Assembly: GCF_022341425.1 (NCBI RefSeq)
Contig: NZ_JABFUC010000001.1
Coordinates: 310,001-374,000 of the forward strand
Reading direction: 5' to 3'
DNA length: 64,000 nucleotides
DNA from: Billgrantia campisalis
Lineage (GTDB): Bacteria; Pseudomonadota; Gammaproteobacteria; Pseudomonadales; Halomonadaceae
Part shown: one piece after another, positions 61,052-64,000 of the stretch
How positions within the stretch are numbered: position 1 is the stretch's first letter
How the letters are laid out: each line of letters opens with the position of its first letter
Notes under the pieces: generated by a model
Databases searched by the model: none
What the model saw: only the letters and a program-made list of their open reading frames with translations
Told to the model about the DNA's origin: nothing
Program-made: the position numbers and the translations under genes

Positions 61052-62428
61052 ATGTCTTCCCCCCCCACCGATGACGTCCAAGTCTTTCTCGACCGCCACC
61101 CTGAGATCGACAGCTTCGACCTGCTGATCAGCGACCTCAATGGCGTCATCCGCGGCAAGCGCATCCCCCGGGACAACCTGGTCAAGGCCTATAGCAGCGG
61201 CATCGCCCTGCCCGCTTCCGTCTTCGCCCTGGATATCAACGGCAATACCATCGAGGAGACCGGCCTGGGACTCGCCACCGGCGACGGCGACCGCCTCTGC
61301 CGACCGATCCCCGGCAGTCTGATGCCGGTACCCTGGCTGCGCGGCGGCCGCCAGGGTCAGCTACTGATGACCATGGTGGAGCCCGACGAGTCGCCCTTTT
61401 TCGCCGACCCCCGCCAGGTGCTCACCCGGGTGCTCAAGCGCCTGACCGCCATGGGCCTGACCCCGGTGGTAGCCCTGGAACTGGAGTTCTACCTGGTGGA
61501 TCGCCAGCGTAACGAGGCGGGTCTGATCCAGCCGCCCCGCTCTCCGGGCAGCGGCGAGCGGGCCACCCAGAGCCAGCTCTACTCCATGCTGGAGCTGGAC
61601 GAGTACGCCGACTTCCTGGAGGAGATCCAGAGCGCTGCCGAAATCCAGGGCCTGCCCCTGGACACCGCCCTCAAGGAGTGCGCCCCGGGGCAGTTCGAGG
61701 TCAACCTGATCCACTGTGACGATGCTCTCAAGGCGTGTGACAGCGCAACGCTGCTTAAGCGGCTGATCAAGGGCGTGGCCCTCAAGCACGGCTTCGAGGC
61801 CACCTTCATGGCCAAGCCCTATGGCCAGGAGGCCGGCAACGGCACCCATGCGCATATCAGCCTGCTCGACGCCGAGGGCAACAACGTCTTCAGCGAGCCC
61901 GGCGACGATGTGCTCGGCAGCTCCCGCCTCAACCAGGCGGTGGCCGGTCTGCTCGAGCGCATGCCCAGTTCCATGGCGCTCTTCGCTCCCAACCTCAACT
62001 CCTTCCGGCGCTTCCAGCCGGGACTCTACGTGCCCATGGCCCCCACCTGGGGCTTCGACAACCGCTCGGTGGCCCTGCGCGTTCCCTCCGGGCCGCGGGC
62101 GGCGCGACGCATCGAGCACCGGGTGGCCGGCGCCGACGTCAATCCCTACCTGCTGCTGGCCACCCTGCTGGCCTCCCTGCATGACGGCCTGACCCGCGAG
62201 CTGGCCCCGCCACCGGCGATCACCGGCAACGCCTACGAGCAGGTGGAGAGCAGCCTGACCAACAGCTGGCAGCAGGCCCTGGACCAACTGGAGGCGGACG
62301 AGGTGTTGGGCGAGGCCCTGGGTCGCGACTTTATCCGCGTCTTCGTGGCCAACCGCCGCGCCGAGCGGGCCCAGGCCATGCAGGCGGTGAGTCAGCTGGA
62401 GTACGACTGGTATCTACGCCACGTCTGA
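61052..62428 (+). CDS. puuA: Gamma-glutamylpolyamine synthetase (PuuA-type, glutamine synthetase family)
   Basis: 458 aa glutamine synthetase III-like fold. SFDLLISDLNGVIRGKRIPRD at the N-terminus, ALELEFYLVDRQ (metal Glu), ECAPGQFEVNLIHCDDAL, FMAKPYGQEAGNGTHAHISL and the substrate/ATP segment NSFRRFQPGLYVPMAPTWGFDNRS...RVPSG. These features match PuuA/GlnA-like polyamine ligases rather than housekeeping GlnA (no adenylylation Tyr loop NLYDLPPEE). It adds Glu to putrescine. ATG 61052 is preferred over GTG 61043 because AGGTGA lies just 5 nt before it. Confidence 0.9.
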   Translation: MSSPPTDDVQVFLDRHPEIDSFDLLISDLNGVIRGKRIPRDNLVKAYSSGIALPASVFALDINGNTIEETGLGLATGDGDRLCRPIPGSLMPVPWLRGGRQGQLLMTMVEPDESPFFADPRQVLTRVLKRLTAMGLTPVVALELEFYLVDRQRNEAGLIQPPRSPGSGERATQSQLYSMLELDEYADFLEEIQSAAEIQGLPLDTALKECAPGQFEVNLIHCDDALKACDSATLLKRLIKGVALKHGFEATFMAKPYGQEAGNGTHAHISLLDAEGNNVFSEPGDDVLGSSRLNQAVAGLLERMPSSMALFAPNLNSFRRFQPGLYVPMAPTWGFDNRSVALRVPSGPRAARRIEHRVAGADVNPYLLLATLLASLHDGLTRELAPPPAITGNAYEQVESSLTNSWQQALDQLEADEVLGEALGRDFIRVFVANRRAERAQAMQAVSQLEYDWYLRHV

Positions 62429-62429
62429 T

Positions 62430-62605
62430 CGCTGGCTGAAAAGTGGCTGCGCTCGGCCATGCGGCGTTAAAAATCGGCTCGCACGCGAGCCCGGTCCGTC
62501 TTTTCGCCGATTTTTGCCTTGCGACCCACAAGGATGTGGGAAGTGCGTGGGCCCGTCGGGAACGGGCCTAGCCTGACCATCGCTCGCTCACTTTTCACCT
62601 CAGCG
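62430..62605. repeat. 176-bp palindromic element after the puuA-type gene
   Basis: Terminal arms CGCTGGCTGAAAAGTG (62430-62445) and CACTTTTCACCTCAGCG (62589-62605) pair at about 15 positions with one bulge. Inside are AAAAATCGGC/GCCGATTTTT (62469-62478 with 62516-62525, perfect), GCTCGC/GCGAGC (62477-62482, 62485-62490), CCCACA/TGTGGG (62535-62540, 62545-62550) and GGCCCGT/ACGGGCC (62560-62566, 62572-62578). It begins one base after the stop's next base, has no credible gene, and its T-run arm could also terminate transcription. Confidence 0.65.
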
Positions 62606-62643
62606 ACTCTCTCAGCGCACAACACCAAAAAAACACGGATTCT

Positions 62644-62664
62644 CCGGCTCGCGATGCGAGCCGG
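62644..62664 (+). repeat. 9-bp-arm hairpin in the leader of the NhaC-family gene
   Basis: CCGGCTCGC-GAT-GCGAGCCGG is a perfect stem, 51 bp before the start. Its core GGCTCGC/GCGAGCC resembles the hairpin at 62477-62490 in the neighbouring element, so it may be a fragment of the same repeat. Confidence 0.5.
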
Positions 62665-62715
62665 CGGGCCGGGATTTGCCCATCCAACGACCACCACAAC
62701 AACGAGGCAACCTCC

Positions 62716-64000
62716 ATGGAAACCCCAAAACGACGACTCTGGCTGACCGGCCTGCTGCTCCTGCTGTTGATGGCCGCCGGCCCCCTGCTGGCCGATGAGC
62801 GCCTGTCGCCCCCCGGCCTGCTCCTTCAGGGCGTGGGCTTCGAGATCACCGTTGGCGCCGACGCCGATCACCGCCTGTCCCTGAATGGCCGGCCGCTGAC
62901 ACTGGTCGAAGGCGAAGACGGCCAGTGGTTCGCCGAGGCGACCCTCGGCGAAAGCGCCGGGGTGTTGGAGCTCTTCGATGGCCAGGGCCAGCTGCTCGAA
63001 CGCCAGGAACTCTCGGCGATTCCCGCCTGGCTCTCCCTGGTGCCGGCGCTGACCGCCATCGGCATCGCCCTGGTCTTCCGCCAGGTGATCGTGGCGCTCT
63101 TCCTGGGCATCCTGCTAGGGGGCTGGATCTACCACGGCATGAGCGCCGCGGCCCTGTTCACCGCCTTCAACGAGACGGTCAGCGTGCACCTGCTGGAGGC
63201 CGCCAGCGACAGCGAACATATGGCGGTGGTGCTCTTCTGCCTGCTGATCGGCGGCATGGTGGGGATCATCTCGCGCAACGGCGGCACCCAGGGCATTGCG
63301 GCGCGCATCACCCGCTATGTCCGCAACCGCCGCCAGGCCCAGACCACCACCGGCCTGCTGGGGCTGGCGATCTTCTTCGACGACTACGCCAATGCGCTGA
63401 TCGTTGGCAACACCATGCGCAATATCTGCGACACGCTGCGCATCTCCCGGGCCAAACTCGCCTATATCGTCGACTGCACGGCGGCGCCGGTCTCGGCGGT
63501 GCTGCTGGTGACCACCTGGATCGGCTTCCAGGTGGGGCTGATCCAGCAGGCCATGAGCGATATCGACGGCTGGAACGAGTCCGCCTACAGCGTCTTTATC
63601 CAGGCCCTGCCCTATAACTTCTACCCCTTCCTGGCGGTGGCCTTCGTCTTCATGCTGGTGTGGAGTCGTCGCGACTTCGGCCCCATGCTCGCCGCCGAAC
63701 GCCGTGCTCTGGCCGGCCAGGCCAGCCGTTCGCCGCTCACGGCCCGCGAGGCGGTGGTGGAGGAGGCCGAGATCGAGACCAAGCCGGGCATCGCCCTGCG
63801 CGCCGTCAACGCGGTGATTCCCATGCTGGTGCTGGTGGCCTTCACCATCGGCGGGATCTACACCACCGGGGTCGCCGAACTGGGCGCGGGGGATCACGGC
63901 CTCTGGGACATCTTCGGGGAGGGCGACGCCTTCGCCGCCATGATGTGGGGGTCGCTGGCCGCCTGCGTCACCGCCGTGGTGATGACCCTGGCCCAGCGCC
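62716..64000 (+). CDS. NhaC-family Na+/H+ antiporter-like transporter (cut by window edge)
   Basis: Open for 428 codons to the right edge. N-terminal signal-like helix (RRLWLTGLLLLLLMAAGPLLA), a soluble, probably periplasmic stretch of about 70 residues (ERLSPPGLLLQGVGFEITV to QELSAIPAWL), then a polytopic NhaC-type membrane domain beginning LSLVPALTAIGIALVF, with the diagnostic FFDDYANALIVGNTMRNICD and VDCTAAPVSAVLLVTTWIG. Cation/proton exchange is the family function; its neighbours suggest it might instead import or export a polyamine or GABA, which is only inference. CAACCTCC precedes ATG 62716 with no clear Shine-Dalgarno. Confidence 0.88.
   Translation, partial: METPKRRLWLTGLLLLLLMAAGPLLADERLSPPGLLLQGVGFEITVGADADHRLSLNGRPLTLVEGEDGQWFAEATLGESAGVLELFDGQGQLLERQELSAIPAWLSLVPALTAIGIALVFRQVIVALFLGILLGGWIYHGMSAAALFTAFNETVSVHLLEAASDSEHMAVVLFCLLIGGMVGIISRNGGTQGIAARITRYVRNRRQAQTTTGLLGLAIFFDDYANALIVGNTMRNICDTLRISRAKLAYIVDCTAAPVSAVLLVTTWIGFQVGLIQQAMSDIDGWNESAYSVFIQALPYNFYPFLAVAFVFMLVWSRRDFGPMLAAERRALAGQASRSPLTAREAVVEEAEIETKPGIALRAVNAVIPMLVLVAFTIGGIYTTGVAELGAGDHGLWDIFGEGDAFAAMMWGSLAACVTAVVMTLAQR

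Overview
The window is a 64-kb stretch of GC-rich gammaproteobacterial chromosome that is nearly all coding. Gene content and order follow the Pseudomonas/Oceanospirillales pattern: dcw cluster next to rnpB, rsmI, lpoA, yraN, gmhA and dolP; sspAB, petABC, rpsI-rplM, zapE; algW; hisDG-murA-ibaG-mla; yrbG-kds-lpt-rpoN-ptsN; pmbA/yjgA/tldD-yhdP-rng-maf-mreDCB; gatCAB. Together with a gamma-glutamyl-putrescine catabolic cluster, this suggests a halomonad (Halomonas or close relative). That assignment is inference from gene order and composition, since no rRNA is present.

Layout. 1-11.1 kb (minus): division and cell-wall genes rsmH-ftsL-ftsI-murE-murF-mraY-murD-ftsW-murG-murC, mostly with 4-bp start/stop overlaps; murC runs off the left edge and mraZ is absent. 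11.2-12.4 kb (minus): RNase P RNA and rsmI. 12.5-15.9 kb (plus): lpoA, yraN, gmhA, dolP. 16-22.3 kb (minus): sspB/sspA, cytochrome bc1 petABC, rpsI/rplM and zapE. 22.5-25.1 kb: zapG, a Nif3-like gene and the periplasmic protease algW. 25.2-32.1 kb (minus): mlaFEDCB-ibaG-murA-hisG-hisD. 32.3-40.5 kb (plus): yrbG, kdsD, kdsC, lptCAB, rpoN, hpf, ptsN, rapZ, ptsO. 40.5-52.9 kb: pmbA, yjgA, tldD, yhdP, rng, maf, mreDCB (all minus except yjgA). 53.1-56.4 kb (plus): gatCAB. 56.4-64 kb: puuR-type regulator, a minus-strand puuD-spuC-puuC operon, a divergent puuA-type gamma-glutamylpolyamine synthetase, and an NhaC-family transporter cut by the right edge.

The genes cooperate in envelope construction: peptidoglycan precursors (mur, mraY, murA), septal and lateral wall synthesis (ftsW/I/L, lpoA, mreBCD), LPS core and transport (gmhA, kdsCD, lptABC), phospholipid traffic (mla, yhdP) and envelope stress (algW, dolP). 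There is no prophage, insertion sequence, CRISPR array, tRNA or rRNA gene that I can see.

The least explained material is between genes. Several large nested-palindrome elements lie just after stop codons (42486-42649, 42730-42794, 51713-51872, 62430-62605) and look like dispersed non-coding repeats. Other points are two tandem GG-N10-GC sigma-54-like sites before rpoN itself, an apparent AUC start for mreC, and 5'-leader tandem duplications before gmhA and zapG.
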